From positions 1-64,000 of the forward strand of contig CADBHI010000004.1 in assembly GCA_902794405.1 (NCBI GenBank): a stretch of DNA of 64,000 bases, written 5' to 3'. Positions 27,070 to 39,269 of the stretch are shown here, one piece after another. Position 1 is the stretch's first letter. Each line of letters begins with the position of its first letter. The stretch is from an uncultured Prevotellaceae bacterium. GTDB taxonomy: Bacteria > Bacteroidota > Bacteroidia > Bacteroidales > Bacteroidaceae. The position numbers were made by a program, and so were the translations under genes. The notes under the pieces were generated by a model, which was not told where the DNA came from, did not search any database, and saw only the letters and a list, made by a program, of their open reading frames with translations.

Positions 27070-27144
27070 TGGGCGTTGACGGATTCGAACCGCCGACCCT
27101 CTGCTTGTAAGGCAGATGCTCTAAACCAGCTGAGCTAAACGCCC
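27070..27144 (-). tRNA. tRNA-Val (anticodon TAC)
   Basis: The minus strand folds as a full cloverleaf. The acceptor stem GGGCGTT/AACGCCC is perfect, the D arm is GCTC/GAGC, the anticodon arm TCTGC-CTTACAA-GCAGA carries anticodon TAC, and the T arm holds TTCGAAT. The discriminator base is A and CCA is not encoded. An ideal promoter lies 21 bp upstream and a terminator downstream, so it is transcribed alone. Confidence 0.97.
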
Positions 27145-27164
27145 TTGTTTCTCGTTTGCGGGTG

Positions 27165-27196
27165 CAAAGGTAATGCTTTTTTTTGTAACCGCCAAA
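27165..27196 (-). promoter_or_regulatory. Promoter of tRNA-Val
   Basis: The minus strand has TTTG (27193-27196), 20 nt and TACCTTTG (27165-27172). The tRNA 5' end lies 20 nt downstream, leaving a very short leader. Confidence 0.85.
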
Positions 27197-27241
27197 TTTT
27201 TGGGGAAGTTTTTTTCATGCTTTCCTATACCTGCTTCCATA

Positions 27242-29065
27242 CTATCCGAGAAGCTGCTCTATGTCAGACTGCGGAAGAATACATAGAATAGCACGGCCAT
27301 CGGGCGTATAGTTGACATTGGAACAGGCGAAGAGCTGGTTTGTAATACTATCCATCTCATCGTTTGAAAGCAACTGCCCGTAAGGAACTGCCGTAGCTCG
27401 TGCCAACGAGAGTGCCACTTTCTCTTGCTTGGTGGTGAGCGGTGAAGCACCTTTCTCTGCAGCCTCAGCTACAATACTGCGAACCAAAGCAACAGGGTCG
27501 CCTTCCACACCGCTGGGAATTGCATTGACAGCATAACTGCTACCACCGAGATCAGAGAGTTCAAAACCCATCTGGGTCAGCAATGGCAAGATCTCCTGTA
27601 GAAGAGCCGCTTCAGAAGGAGCGAACTGTACAGCTTCCGGAAAGAGGACGCGCTGAGGTACTGCTGCATGACCGGCATTGTTAGCAATGTACTTCTCATA
27701 GAGAACTCGGACAGAAGCCCTATACTGATCAATAATCATCAGTCCCGACTTGACGGCAGTCATAATATACCGCCCCTTATACTGATAATGAGCAGGAGAC
27801 TTTTCGGAAATCAGGGAAGGAACTGCAACCGGCTCTGAGAAGAGGTCGTCGGAAGGAGAATCAGGAAAGGCGTAAGACACGTCATTACCTGAACTAACAA
27901 TAGGAGCAGCATGGTGATCGGTTTTCGCTGTATGTGAAGAAGCTCCCGTATTGCCTGAGAAGGGATTATATGAGGGATTATATGTAACCTTCGGAGCCGT
28001 CACGTTATCTTTGAAAGGATCAAAGACAGGGATGTCTGGGCGTCCTTCAGTATCGAAATCGATGGAGGGTATGTCGCAGAAACGCCCAATAGCATCCTTC
28101 ACGGCAGCAGAGAGTATCTGCCAGACTGCCTGCTCGTTCTCGAACTTAATCTCGGTCTTTGTCGGGTGAATATTGACATCAATGTCGGCAGGCGACACAT
28201 CGAAGTAAATAAAATATGGCGGCTGTGTACCCTCGGGAATGAGACGGTCGTAGGCTGCGAGCACTGCCTTATGGAAATAGGCATGCTTCATGTAGCGTCC
28301 ATTAACGAAAAGATACTGATGGACCCCTTTCTTGCGTGCTGCCTCAGGTTTTCCAACGAAGCCGCTGACCTTTCCCATAGCCGTACTGACCTCGACAGGC
28401 ATGAGATCCTGGGTGAAACGCTTACCAAAGACATCGGTAAGACGTTGCATCAATGATCCTGCCCTGAGATTCATCAACTCAGAACCGTTGGAATGAAGCG
28501 TGAAAGCGATATCCGGATATACCAAAACGATACGTTCAAAGGCTGTGAGGATATTGTTCAGCTCGGTAGCATTAGACTTCAAGAACTTACGGCGGACAGG
28601 TACATTATAGAAGAGGTTTTCAACCTTAAAGTTACAACCCACAGGACAGGAGGTCGGTTCCTGGGATACTACCTTTGAAGCAGCGAGACAAATTCGGGTG
28701 CCCACTTCGTCGTCAGCCATACGGGAAGTGAGTTCAACCTGCGCAACAGCTGCGATGGAAGGAAGTGCCTCGCCACGGAACCCCATGGTATGAAGAGCAA
28801 AGAGATCGTCGGCATGCTGAATCTTCGATGTGGCATGTCGCTCAAACGCAAGACGGGCGTCAGTCTCAGACATACCGCGACCGTCATCGATTACCTGAAT
28901 GGAGGTGCGCCCGGCATCCACCACGATAACATGAATATGACGTGCTCCAGCATCCACAGAATTCTCCACCAGCTCCTTAATGACAGAAGCCGGCCGCTGG
29001 ATCACTTCACCAGCCGCAATCTGGTTGGCAACGGTATCAGGCAGAAGGTGGATAATGTCGGACAT
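27242..29065 (-). CDS. mutL: DNA mismatch repair protein MutL
   Basis: This 607-aa protein couples MutS recognition of mismatches to strand removal. The N-terminal GHKL ATPase has '[21 protein letters not shown]', 'IDDGRGM' and '[13 protein letters not shown]'. The C-terminal dimerisation domain begins at ~400. The usual endonuclease motif DQHAxxExxxxE reads '[15 protein letters not shown]', and the CPHGRP motif reads 'TPDGRAI', so the metal site looks degenerate. It is the last gene of the guaB-mutL run, 14 bp after the OstA-like gene. No terminator hairpin is visible after it before the tRNA-Val promoter. Confidence 0.95.
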   Translation of the reverse strand: MSDIIHLLPDTVANQIAAGEVIQRPASVIKELVENSVDAGARHIHVIVVDAGRTSIQVIDDGRGMSETDARLAFERHATSKIQHADDLFALHTMGFRGEALPSIAAVAQVELTSRMADDEVGTRICLAASKVVSQEPTSCPVGCNFKVENLFYNVPVRRKFLKSNATELNNILTAFERIVLVYPDIAFTLHSNGSELMNLRAGSLMQRLTDVFGKRFTQDLMPVEVSTAMGKVSGFVGKPEAARKKGVHQYLFVNGRYMKHAYFHKAVLAAYDRLIPEGTQPPYFIYFDVSPADIDVNIHPTKTEIKFENEQAVWQILSAAVKDAIGRFCDIPSIDFDTEGRPDIPVFDPFKDNVTAPKVTYNPSYNPFSGNTGASSHTAKTDHHAAPIVSSGNDVSYAFPDSPSDDLFSEPVAVPSLISEKSPAHYQYKGRYIMTAVKSGLMIIDQYRASVRVLYEKYIANNAGHAAVPQRVLFPEAVQFAPSEAALLQEILPLLTQMGFELSDLGGSSYAVNAIPSGVEGDPVALVRSIVAEAAEKGASPLTTKQEKVALSLARATAVPYGQLLSNDEMDSITNQLFACSNVNYTPDGRAILCILPQSDIEQLLG

Positions 29066-29079
29066 GGGATTTAAGCTGA

Positions 29080-30699
29080 TTATTGGGATATGACAGAGTC
29101 TTCTCTCTTAGAACGCCACACAAAGATATCATGCTTAGAGAGTGGACGCACATAGTCGTACCAAGCATAGCCCGGAAGGTACTTCTTGTCAGGAGGAATC
29201 TGAGACATTGGATAGAGCGTACCCTCTGCCTTTGGCATCCATATCTTCTTCATCTTCCGGTTTTCCATATACATGCGCAATTCCGACGTTTCCGTATAGT
29301 TCAATCCAATCAGCGAACTGTCAGACTCATCCTCCGGATAATAGACAATCAGTACGTTGTCTTTGGCCTGCGCCTCATGGATTTCCCCATTGGTAAAGTA
29401 AGCAAACATCTCCTTTGACGACACCTGATTGAAGTTCTTCAGGTCACGAAGCTGTTCAATAGAGAAAGCATTGTCAATGACATGGGCATGATCGACAACC
29501 GAATCGCGCATGAAGACCTGAATCTCATCACCTACGAGCTGCTGACGATTGTTCCAGACGATGGGGTCGCGGTACATCGTCATGCAAGAATCCTTGGAAT
29601 TATACACTAAAGAGTCGCACACGGCCTGAATATCAAAACGGTACGCGCGTACCTTATTATAAGCATGCATCTTACGATAAACAGAGTCCGTCTCGATATT
29701 GTAGGTAAAAATTTTGAACGTATCTGCATGTACAAACAGAGTGTCACGCTGGGAGAAGTCAACTGCCACAGCACTGTCTGTACACATGGCATAGCCTGTC
29801 TGGTCATAATACTCCCCATAATTGCAGGTCAGGCGATTCTTATTGACAGTATCGGTATAAATCACATTATAGTAGGCCTTACTAATACCCTCCTTTTCAT
29901 CATGCCAGACACTGTCACCGATAAGGGTTTTCCCCTGGTTTGTCAGTACGGAACGTTCCAGCAGCCGAGCACGGTCATTCTTGGTATCGTAATAGCCCCG
30001 TTCAGAATATATATGACTCTTTCCTGATGTAATATCAGTAGGTCCAACTATCTCAGCCATAGAGACATGCGTATCGTAGTAGAGCGTATCGGTAGTCAGG
30101 TACATATCTTTATTACGCATCTTCACATTATAATTGAAGACCGCCAGTTTTGTCTTTGTATTATACTCACCCCAGTCTGAGATGAGCGTTGTCTTACCAT
30201 CGACCATTTTACCACCCTCAAAGAAATAGGCATTGTCATAAATACGGTCGAAATTCAAGCTGTCAGTATAAAGTGTAGTACCACGATTACGCAACTGAAC
30301 ATTATATCGGGCCATTGCCATCTCTTCGTTGCCGTCATAGAAAGCATAATCGCTGAAAAGCGACAAGGTATCACCTTGAAACATCTTTACATGTCCGAAG
30401 GCTTCGAACGAGTTACTGGCCTCATAAAAATAGGCACTGTCGCAATGAAGAGTTGCCCCCTTATGCCGGAACTGTACCTTACCATTCAGTATCTGAGCAT
30501 CAGGATTGCGGAATTGGTCGAAATGAAGCACATCGGCATGTACCAGATAGATACGCTTGTCCTCCACCTTTGGTCTTGCAGCCCGACGGGTTTTCTTCTT
30601 GGCAGCATTAGCTGCAGGAATAGCAAGCAGACAAAGCAGAAGAACCGCAGTAAGACTGCAGTAAAACCAACGGAAAGGACGACGTATATTCTTCTTCAT
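29080..30699 (-). CDS. OstA-like (LptA/LptD N-terminal-type) LPS transport protein
   Basis: This 539-aa exported protein has an N-terminal membrane segment or signal ([21 protein letters not shown]). It then carries repeated OstA/LptA-type beta strands: '[26 protein letters not shown]', '[20 protein letters not shown]', '[10 protein letters not shown]' and similar, each a segment of a beta-jellyroll. In this family such proteins bridge lipopolysaccharide across the periplasm. A long C-terminal region lacks the large LptD barrel. Its start overlaps the upstream PPIase stop by 4 bp, and mutL follows after 14 bp. The neighbouring SurA-like PPIases fit an outer-membrane assembly role. Confidence 0.82.
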   Translation of the reverse strand: MKKNIRRPFRWFYCSLTAVLLLCLLAIPAANAAKKKTRRAARPKVEDKRIYLVHADVLHFDQFRNPDAQILNGKVQFRHKGATLHCDSAYFYEASNSFEAFGHVKMFQGDTLSLFSDYAFYDGNEEMAMARYNVQLRNRGTTLYTDSLNFDRIYDNAYFFEGGKMVDGKTTLISDWGEYNTKTKLAVFNYNVKMRNKDMYLTTDTLYYDTHVSMAEIVGPTDITSGKSHIYSERGYYDTKNDRARLLERSVLTNQGKTLIGDSVWHDEKEGISKAYYNVIYTDTVNKNRLTCNYGEYYDQTGYAMCTDSAVAVDFSQRDTLFVHADTFKIFTYNIETDSVYRKMHAYNKVRAYRFDIQAVCDSLVYNSKDSCMTMYRDPIVWNNRQQLVGDEIQVFMRDSVVDHAHVIDNAFSIEQLRDLKNFNQVSSKEMFAYFTNGEIHEAQAKDNVLIVYYPEDESDSSLIGLNYTETSELRMYMENRKMKKIWMPKAEGTLYPMSQIPPDKKYLPGYAWYDYVRPLSKHDIFVWRSKREDSVISQ

Positions 30700-32114
30700 C
30701 GAATCCAGCCCTGATATTCAAATTCGCAATCGCGGTAGTTATCGTTGATACGAACGTAAGTCGCCTTGATCTTATCGACAACCCACTTATGGAGCTTTTC
30801 TTCACGCATTTTACCAACCACGACATCCTTCATGATTTGGAAGTCCTCGGTGATACGTGCTTTATGTCCCTCTACCCTACTCTTCAACTTAACGATAGCA
30901 CAGACGGTCTTTCCTTTATCATTTACCATTTGGAAAGCACGAGACACCTGATTCACCTGCATGGTATCAACCACTCTTGCCACATCCTGAGGCAAGTCCT
31001 GCATGCGGAACTTTGACGTACTCGTCTGAGGATCAGGCTTATTCGTCATTATACCACGATTATTACGCGTATCCTTATCGTCAGAGCCATAGGTAGCAGC
31101 CTCCTCAAAAGTAAACTTATCCTCTCGGATATCATTAGCAATGGAGTCAAGGCGAGTGATAGCAACTGCGATAGCAGAATCGCTGATCTCGGGCTTCAGC
31201 AAGATATGGCGGGCATTCACCTTATCACCACGCTTATCAATCAACTGAATGATATGGAAGCCGAACTCTGTCTCAACTATCTTTGACACCTTTTTCGGAT
31301 CTGTAAGGTTAAAAGCCACATTGGCAAACTCCGGCACCCATTGTCCACGACCTGTATAACCCAGTTCGCCACCATTACGGGCCGAACCATCCTGTGAATA
31401 TAGGCGGGCCAAAGTAGAGAACGAAGCTTCACCACGATTGATACGCTCAGTGAATTCACGCAACTGTTCCTTCACACGGTTGATTTCTGTCTGATCTACC
31501 CGGGGCGTCTGAGTAATAATTTGCACTTCCACCTCTGTGGGTACGAAAGGCAGACTGTCCTCAGGTATATCCTTGAAGAAGCGGCGAACCTCGGCAGGGG
31601 TCACTTTGATGTCCTCCACCAGTTTCTGCTGCATCTTCTGAACCATCATACGGTCACGATAGTCATCATGCAACTGGGTACGCATCTGACTGACAGTCTG
31701 ATGTTTATACTCTTCCAACTTCTCACGTGAGCCTGCCATTTGGGTCCAGGCCTCAATCTGCTGGTCAATACCTGACGATATCTCCGCCTCACCAACCTCT
31801 ATACTATCGAGGACCGCCTGATGAAGGAAGAGTTTCTGAACAGCAATCTGCTCAGGAATAGAACAATCAGGGTTGCCTTTAAAGCGGATACCCTCCTGTG
31901 CAGCCTGCAGTCGCATCTGTTCCACATCGCTCTTAAGGATAGCTTCGTCACCCACCACCCAGACAACTTCGTCAATGATTGAAGCAGGATTGACAACGAC
32001 AGAATCGGAAGACTGCGGCCCTGCCAAAGTAACAACGGGTACAGGCATCGCAGAGACGGCGACCCATGCTATGGTAAAGGCTACGAGCAATGCTGTTACG
32101 AATGATTTCTTCAT
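30696..32114 (-). CDS. SurA-like peptidyl-prolyl isomerase (two parvulin domains)
   Basis: This 472-aa protein folds outer-membrane proteins in the periplasm. A signal peptide (MKKSFVTALLVAFTIAWVAVSA) is followed by a SurA-type N-terminal chaperone region (IIDEVVWVVGDEAILKSDVEQM). A PpiC domain at ~190-290 shows 'FSTLARLYSQDGSARNGGELGYTGRG' and 'VETEFGFHIIQLIDKRGD'. A second, more divergent parvulin repeat begins 'NARHILLKPEISDSA'. The order N-domain, parvulin, parvulin matches SurA. It lies 3 bp after the previous PPIase and overlaps the OstA-like gene by 4 bp, so translation is coupled. Confidence 0.9.
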   Translation of the reverse strand: MKKSFVTALLVAFTIAWVAVSAMPVPVVTLAGPQSSDSVVVNPASIIDEVVWVVGDEAILKSDVEQMRLQAAQEGIRFKGNPDCSIPEQIAVQKLFLHQAVLDSIEVGEAEISSGIDQQIEAWTQMAGSREKLEEYKHQTVSQMRTQLHDDYRDRMMVQKMQQKLVEDIKVTPAEVRRFFKDIPEDSLPFVPTEVEVQIITQTPRVDQTEINRVKEQLREFTERINRGEASFSTLARLYSQDGSARNGGELGYTGRGQWVPEFANVAFNLTDPKKVSKIVETEFGFHIIQLIDKRGDKVNARHILLKPEISDSAIAVAITRLDSIANDIREDKFTFEEAATYGSDDKDTRNNRGIMTNKPDPQTSTSKFRMQDLPQDVARVVDTMQVNQVSRAFQMVNDKGKTVCAIVKLKSRVEGHKARITEDFQIMKDVVVGKMREEKLHKWVVDKIKATYVRINDNYRDCEFEYQGWIR

Positions 32115-32117
32115 CTG

Positions 32118-33554
32118 TTAGTGATTATTGACTGTTTTGAGTACGTCATTGTTGACGCTGAAGGTATAGCGCCGACGAAGGTCAGCCACCCATTCCCGTT
32201 CCAACTGATCCTGATAGTCGGAAACCACCAAACCACGAACATCGGTATAGTCTTCTGGTCCTTTCTTCAGAATCTTACCATAGACAGCGTCAATAGGATA
32301 GTCTTTCACCTTGGTCACAACCGTATCTTTCTTGAAGACGGCACTATCTACCAAAGCATTATCGCCCTTTCTGAAGATGCCCTTCTCCACACGGATACGA
32401 ATAATGGAATCGCTATTGAATGTAGTGCGGAGCGCCTCTGCCCAGTCCTCAAACTTCAATTTCTTTACACACTGCTTGACAGCTTCCACATCGGCAGCAT
32501 CCTTTACATGGTAGGCCATACCCTTGAAGCGCGGTTCATCCCAAGCATATTTCTTGCTGTTCTTCTTGAAATACTGAGCGAGCCCTGCTTCATCCTTTGC
32601 TGCTTTGTCCCAAACCAGCTTATTGCTGATTTCATAAAGCAGCAGACCTTCGTAGTACTCACGGATAAGATACTTCAGATCTGCATCTTTTGCCGACAAC
32701 TCATCAGCTTTCTGACGCATGATGGCATCCGATGTTAACTTGCCGTCCGACTGACTGACCAACGTGTCAACCATCGCCTTGGCCAGACGTTCACGTATAC
32801 CACGCTGTTCCATGAACTTCAGGATGCTCTCTCGGTGTTCCTCGAAAGGCTCCAGCATCTTATGACCCTTTTTCAGAATGATATGATAGCCATAGGGAGA
32901 CTGCACGACCTCAGACAATTCACCGTCCTTCAGGGCAAATGCAACCTCCTCGAATTCCTTGACCAGCTGTCCGCGCTGGACAAAAGGCAGCAGGCCGCCC
33001 TGACGGGCAGAACCGGGGTCCTGACTCACCTTACCTGCCAATTCAGCGAAGTCTGCACCCTGCTTCAAGGCATTATAGACAGAGTCAATACGCTGCTTGG
33101 CAGCCGACAAATCATCGGCAGGAGCTTTCTGGTCGACACGAATTAAGATATGTGCCACCTGTACAAGACCGTCGGGTCCTATCTGACGAACCGTATTATC
33201 ATAAATATTGTGGGCTTCCTTCAGCATATCATCGTCGGTTACCATGGCCGGCAATACCTGCTGGTCACGATACTGTGCAAACTCCTGCTTGAACGAAGTC
33301 AACGTGTCATAATGCGCATCAAGGGCAGCTGCCACTTTCAATTTATAATTGATGAAGAGATCAACATACTCTTCAACCGACTTCTTGTCGATGACACCCT
33401 CAGAGTTGTTCTTGTTGTAACTATACTCAAACTCCGAGCGGAGGACGGATTGGCCGTTGACGGTCATGATGACAGGGTCATCCTTCTGCGGGGCAGCCGC
33501 AGCAAAAGGAACAGCAGCGATGAAAAGAAGCGCTGCGAGAATATTCTTCTTCAT
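32118..33554 (-). CDS. Periplasmic parvulin-type peptidyl-prolyl isomerase
   Basis: This is a ~478-aa protein with a signal peptide (MKKNILAALLFIAAVPFAAA). The SurA-like N-terminal helix region (DDPVIMTVNGQSVLRSEFEY) is followed by one PpiC domain (VAHILIRVDQKAPADDL, 'DPGSARQGGLLPF', 'VQSPYGYHIILKKGH') and a long C-terminal helical and beta region. Longer frames upstream run into guaB, so I use the ATG at 33554, one base past the guaB stop; ATG 33563 is the alternative. It forms with the next gene a tandem pair of unequal SurA-like chaperones. Confidence 0.88.
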   Translation of the reverse strand: MKKNILAALLFIAAVPFAAAAPQKDDPVIMTVNGQSVLRSEFEYSYNKNNSEGVIDKKSVEEYVDLFINYKLKVAAALDAHYDTLTSFKQEFAQYRDQQVLPAMVTDDDMLKEAHNIYDNTVRQIGPDGLVQVAHILIRVDQKAPADDLSAAKQRIDSVYNALKQGADFAELAGKVSQDPGSARQGGLLPFVQRGQLVKEFEEVAFALKDGELSEVVQSPYGYHIILKKGHKMLEPFEEHRESILKFMEQRGIRERLAKAMVDTLVSQSDGKLTSDAIMRQKADELSAKDADLKYLIREYYEGLLLYEISNKLVWDKAAKDEAGLAQYFKKNSKKYAWDEPRFKGMAYHVKDAADVEAVKQCVKKLKFEDWAEALRTTFNSDSIIRIRVEKGIFRKGDNALVDSAVFKKDTVVTKVKDYPIDAVYGKILKKGPEDYTDVRGLVVSDYQDQLEREWVADLRRRYTFSVNNDVLKTVNNH

Positions 33555-33555
33555 A

Positions 33556-35052
<1,497 letters not shown>

Positions 35053-35066
35053 TTATATATTGCGTG

Positions 35067-35074
35067 CAAAGGTA
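35067..35074 (-). promoter_or_regulatory. -7 box of the guaB operon promoter
   Basis: TACCTTTG on the minus strand lies 30 bp before the guaB ATG. The expected TTTG at -33 is replaced by a weaker ACTTTA-like stretch, so only the -7 element is well supported. Confidence 0.55.
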
Positions 35075-35097
35075 CAAAAAATAAGGGAAAAGTAAAG

Positions 35098-35136
35098 TGT
35101 GAAAAGTGAAAAATTAGAGATTTTTTCACTTTTCAC
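35098..35136 (-). terminator. Terminator-like hairpin after recQ
   Basis: GTGAAAAGTGAAAA pairs with TTTTCACTTTTCAC around an ~8-nt loop, and a pyrimidine-rich stretch follows on the minus strand. It lies just after the recQ stop and before the guaB promoter. Confidence 0.65.
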
Positions 35137-35141
35137 TTTTC

Positions 35142-37319
35142 TTAGTTCGCCATATCAGAGATGAACTTGATACGTACGAGACGAATTTCGTCCTCATCAC
35201 CACCCAATTCCTGAATAGCCGCTTCGAGGTCATCGGTTTCCGAATCGGCAAAATAATCATAGATTTCATCGATTCGTTCCTCGTCTATCACCTCTTCGAG
35301 GAAATAGTCAATATTGAGTTTCGTACCACTATACACAATAGCTTCTACTTCATCAAGGAGCTCGTCGAAATCGATGTTCTGAGCATTAGCGATATCATCG
35401 AGAGCTATCTGGCGGTCAATATTCTGAATTATCTTTACTTTTAGCAACGATTTCTTAGCCACCGTACGGACGCGGAGATCAGCCTGTCGGGTGATATTGT
35501 TATCCTCACAATAGCGTTTAATCAGGTCAACAAACTCCTTGGCGTAAGGTTGTTTCACCTTGCCCTCGCCCACGCCCTGAATGCTCTTCAGTTCCTCAAG
35601 CGTGACAGGATATTCTGTTGCCATTTGTTCGAGCGACACATCCTGGAAAATGACGTACGGCGGACGCTCCATACGCTTTGACACCTTCTTACGGAGATCA
35701 GTCAGCATGCGGCTCAGCATCGGATCCAAGGCACTCGTGCCACCATCAGAAGCTTCCACACTGTCAGGATCTTCACTATATTCATGATCCTTGACAATCA
35801 TGAAAGACTGGGGCGACTTTAGATATTTTTTGCCTGCCGATGTGAGTTTCAGCAGACCGTAGTTCTCAACGTCCTTCTTCAGATAACCAGCAATCAGTGC
35901 CTGACGAATGACTGGACTCCAGAGTTTCTCGTCGGCATCCTCACCTGCGCCAAAGAGTTCATGGTCCTGATGCTTATGGGCAATGATTTCCTCCGTCTCG
36001 CGACCAATAAGGAAATCCTCGATATAGTCGGAGCGGAAATTCTCCTTGACAGCCAGAATCACTTTCAGTGTCAGTACCAACAAATCCTTGGCCTCAATCT
36101 TCGTCTTCGGATGCAGGCAGTTATCGCAGTTATGACAGTTTTCTTTGTCATAAATCTCACCAAAATAGTGAAGCAACATCTTACGACGACAAACCGATGT
36201 CTCAGCATAGGCGGCCGTCTCCTGTAGCAACTGGCGGCCAATATCCTGTTCAGCAACAGGCTTACCCTCCATGAACTTGTCGAGCTTGCGCAGGTCCTTA
36301 TAGCTATAGAAAGCCAGACAGATACCCTCGCGACCATCGCGACCAGCACGACCTGTCTCCTGATAATAGCCCTCCAACGACTTCGGAATATCGTAATGAA
36401 TGACGAAGCGAACGTCAGGCTTATCAATGCCCATACCAAAGGCAATGGTAGCTACAATCACGTCAATGTCCTGCATCAGGAACTTGTCCTGGGTCTCGGC
36501 ACGGGTCACAGAGTCAAGTCCGGCGTGATAAGCCAGCGCCTTAATGTCGTTGGCACGCAGTATCTCTGCCAGCTCCTCCACCTTCTTTCTTGAAAGGCAA
36601 TAGATGATGCCGCTCTTTCCTGGGTGCTGCTTGATGAACTTGATAATATCCTTGTCAATGTCCTTCGTCTTCGGCCGTACTTCATAATAGAGGTTGGGAC
36701 GGTTGAACGATGACTTGAACTCCGTCGCATCGAGAATGCCCAGGTTCTTCTTGATATCGGTACGCACCTTGTCAGTTGCCGTAGCCGTCAACGCTATCAC
36801 AGGCGCCACACCTATTTCATTAATGATAGGACGAATACGACGATACTCAGGCCTGAAGTCATGTCCCCATTCCGAAATACAATGGGCCTCGTCGATGGCA
36901 TAAAACGAGATCTTTACCGTCCGCAGGAACTCCACGTTATCCTCCTTTGTCAGCGATTCAGGTGCCACATACAGCAGTTTGGTGATACCAGCCTTGACGT
37001 CAGCCTTCACCTGATCGATGGCTGCCTTGTTGAGCGAGGAGTTCAGGTAATGAGCCGTTCCCTCATGCTCACTCATCTGCGAGATAACATCCACCTGATT
37101 CTTCATCAGGGCTATCAGCGGTGAGATAACAATGGCAACACCCTCCATCAGCAGCGAAGGCAGCTGATAGCACAGCGACTTACCGCCACCAGTTGGCATA
37201 AGTACGAACGTGTCCTTACCGTCAAGCACATTCTGCACGATGGCCTGCTGGTCTCCTTTAAACGTGTCGAAGCCGAAGTACTTCTTCAGGGCTTCTGTCA
37301 GATTAGTCTTTTTGGTCAT
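35142..37319 (-). CDS. recQ: ATP-dependent DNA helicase RecQ
   Basis: This 725-aa 3'-5' superfamily 2 helicase unwinds DNA in recombination and repair. Walker A is 'MPTGGGKSLCYQLP', the DEAH box and RecQ-specific loop are 'AIDEAHCISEWGHDFRPEY', and motif VI is 'QETGRAGRDG'. The zinc-binding Cys cluster is 'CHNCDNC', followed by a winged helix and an HRDC-like domain (~530-610, VSLEQMATEYP). A ~100-residue acidic C-terminal extension (FDELLDEVEAIV, DEIYDYFADSETDD) follows. It lies 31 bp after clpX and ends the tig/clpP/clpX/recQ group. Confidence 0.96.
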   Translation of the reverse strand: MTKKTNLTEALKKYFGFDTFKGDQQAIVQNVLDGKDTFVLMPTGGGKSLCYQLPSLLMEGVAIVISPLIALMKNQVDVISQMSEHEGTAHYLNSSLNKAAIDQVKADVKAGITKLLYVAPESLTKEDNVEFLRTVKISFYAIDEAHCISEWGHDFRPEYRRIRPIINEIGVAPVIALTATATDKVRTDIKKNLGILDATEFKSSFNRPNLYYEVRPKTKDIDKDIIKFIKQHPGKSGIIYCLSRKKVEELAEILRANDIKALAYHAGLDSVTRAETQDKFLMQDIDVIVATIAFGMGIDKPDVRFVIHYDIPKSLEGYYQETGRAGRDGREGICLAFYSYKDLRKLDKFMEGKPVAEQDIGRQLLQETAAYAETSVCRRKMLLHYFGEIYDKENCHNCDNCLHPKTKIEAKDLLVLTLKVILAVKENFRSDYIEDFLIGRETEEIIAHKHQDHELFGAGEDADEKLWSPVIRQALIAGYLKKDVENYGLLKLTSAGKKYLKSPQSFMIVKDHEYSEDPDSVEASDGGTSALDPMLSRMLTDLRKKVSKRMERPPYVIFQDVSLEQMATEYPVTLEELKSIQGVGEGKVKQPYAKEFVDLIKRYCEDNNITRQADLRVRTVAKKSLLKVKIIQNIDRQIALDDIANAQNIDFDELLDEVEAIVYSGTKLNIDYFLEEVIDEERIDEIYDYFADSETDDLEAAIQELGGDEDEIRLVRIKFISDMAN

Positions 37320-37350
37320 ATAGGCTTCCTTCTTTCAATATTCCTCCTTG

Positions 37351-38571
37351 TCAGCCTGCCTGCAGATGAGACTGCTCAAGCTGCTGTCCCGCATACTCGC
37401 GGGTGACTACAAATTTCTTTACTTTCTTTGACGGAACCTCGAACATAGCATCCATCATGATATTCTCAACGATGGAACGCAATCCTCGTGCTCCCAATTT
37501 ATACTCTACGGCTTTGTCAACCATCAGTTCCAACGCATCCTTATCGAACGTCAGGTCAATGCCGTCCATTTCGAAAAGCTTCTTATACTGCCTGATAAGC
37601 GAATTCTTTGGTTCGACCAAAATACGTTCCAAGGCAGCACGGTCGAGAGGATTCAGATAGGTCAGTACTGGCAGTCGGCCAATGATCTCTGGTATCAGCC
37701 CGAACGACTTCAAGTCCTGAGGCGACACATATCTCATCAAATCCTCCTTGTCAATTTTTCGGACATTCTGCACAGAGTTATAGCCCACTACATGTGTATT
37801 CAACCGCTGTGCAATCTTCCGTTCAATTCCGTCGAAGGCACCACCACATATAAAGAGAATATTGCGCGTATCCACCGCAATGTACTCCTGGTCAGGATGC
37901 TTGCGCCCACCCTTGGGCGGAACGTTGACCGTAGTGCCTTCCAACAGTTTCAGAAGTCCCTGCTGCACACCCTCTCCGCTGACGTCACGGGTGATGGAGG
38001 GATTATCACTCTTACGTGCTATCTTGTCAATCTCGTCAATGAAGACGATGCCGCGCTGTGTGGCTTCCACATCATAGTCGGCCACTTGTAACAGTCGTGT
38101 CAGGATGCTCTCCACGTCCTCACCCACATAGCCGGCCTCAGTAAATACCGTGGCATCGACAATGGTGAACGGCACGTCCAACAAACGGGCTATCGTCCTG
38201 GCCAACAGGGTTTTTCCCGTACCTGTAGAGCCCACCATGATGATGTTAGACTTCTCAATCTCCACACCATTCTCGTCCTCAGGCTGCTGTAGCCTTTTAT
38301 AGTGGTTGTAGACAGCCACCGACAGGTATCGCTTTGCCTCATCCTGACCTATGACATACTGATCCAGATAGTCCTTAATCTCCTTGGGCTTAGGAGTCGG
38401 TTTTGCCTTTCCCGTTTTTTTGCTCGGTGTTCCATTCTGTTTCTGCTGCTCCAACACAATCTTGTATGCCTGCTGGGCACAATCCTCACAGATATAGCCG
38501 CTGATACCTGTAATCAGAAGTGACACTTCCCTATCGCTTCTTCCACAGAAGCTACATGTTTTTTTCATCAA
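37351..38571 (-). CDS. clpX: ClpX, ATPase subunit of ClpXP protease
   Basis: This 406-aa AAA+ unfoldase feeds substrates to ClpP. The N-terminal zinc-binding domain has 'CSFCGR' and 'CEDC'. The AAA+ core has Walker A '[15 protein letters not shown]', Walker B '[10 protein letters not shown]' and the RKH pore loop inside '[10 protein letters not shown]'. The ClpP-contact IGF-type tripeptide is read near '[10 protein letters not shown]' as part of this family region. The length is normal. It follows clpP by 16 bp on the minus strand, as in many bacteria. ATGs at 38571 and 38568 are adjacent start options. Confidence 0.97.
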   Translation of the reverse strand: MMKKTCSFCGRSDREVSLLITGISGYICEDCAQQAYKIVLEQQKQNGTPSKKTGKAKPTPKPKEIKDYLDQYVIGQDEAKRYLSVAVYNHYKRLQQPEDENGVEIEKSNIIMVGSTGTGKTLLARTIARLLDVPFTIVDATVFTEAGYVGEDVESILTRLLQVADYDVEATQRGIVFIDEIDKIARKSDNPSITRDVSGEGVQQGLLKLLEGTTVNVPPKGGRKHPDQEYIAVDTRNILFICGGAFDGIERKIAQRLNTHVVGYNSVQNVRKIDKEDLMRYVSPQDLKSFGLIPEIIGRLPVLTYLNPLDRAALERILVEPKNSLIRQYKKLFEMDGIDLTFDKDALELMVDKAVEYKLGARGLRSIVENIMMDAMFEVPSKKVKKFVVTREYAGQQLEQSHLQAG

Positions 38572-38587
38572 CTCAGTACTCCTAATC

Positions 38588-39250
38588 CTATTTCCTTGTT
38601 AGCACCTGGTCAATCATGCCGTATTCCTTAGCTTCCTCAGCCGTCATCCAGTAGTTTCGGTCAGAATCGGCATAAACCTTTTCATAAGGCGTGTGCGAAT
38701 GTTCAGAGATAATCGTATACAGTTCCTTCTTGAACTTCAGGATCTCCTTGGCCTCAATCTCAATATCGCTGGCCTGACCCTGCACACCGCCTAAAGGCTG
38801 GTGAATCATCACACGGCTATGAGGCAATGCCTGACGCTTTCCTTCCTGTCCGGCCACGAGCAGCACGGCAGCCATCGAGGCGGCCATTCCCGTACAGATA
38901 GTAGCCACATCGGATGAGATAAACTGCATGGTATCATAGATACCCAGTCCTGCTGTCACACTACCGCCAGGTGAGTTGATGTAAAGGGCTATGTCCTTGC
39001 CAGAGTCCACAGAGTCCAGATAAAGCAACTGAGCCTGTAGCGTATTGGCTGTGTAATCGTCAATCTGTGTACCGAGGAAGATGATGCGGTCCATCATCAG
39101 TCGTGAGTACACGTCCATCTGAGTCACGTTCAGCTGACGTTCCTCCAGAATATAAGGGTTCAAATACTGGGACTGCACACGCATGACGTCGTCAAGTGCC
39201 AGTCCGTCCATTCCCAAGTGCTTTGTAGCGTATTTTCTAAAATCGTTCAT
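38588..39250 (-). CDS. clpP: ClpP, proteolytic subunit of ClpXP
   Basis: This is a ~220-aa serine peptidase that forms the tetradecameric degradation chamber. The catalytic Ser sits in '[13 protein letters not shown]' and the His in '[14 protein letters not shown]'; the Asp lies further on in the handle region. The ATG at 39250 ([13 protein letters not shown]) is chosen because a -7 box lies at 39304-39311, so the longer frame beginning at 39304 would start upstream of the transcript. clpX follows after 16 bp. The 5' region carries an unusual nested palindrome (39270-39333). Confidence 0.96.
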   Translation of the reverse strand: MNDFRKYATKHLGMDGLALDDVMRVQSQYLNPYILEERQLNVTQMDVYSRLMMDRIIFLGTQIDDYTANTLQAQLLYLDSVDSGKDIALYINSPGGSVTAGLGIYDTMQFISSDVATICTGMAASMAAVLLVAGQEGKRQALPHSRVMIHQPLGGVQGQASDIEIEAKEILKFKKELYTIISEHSHTPYEKVYADSDRNYWMTAEEAKEYGMIDQVLTRK

Positions 39251-39269
39251 ATTTTTCTTACAACAAACA

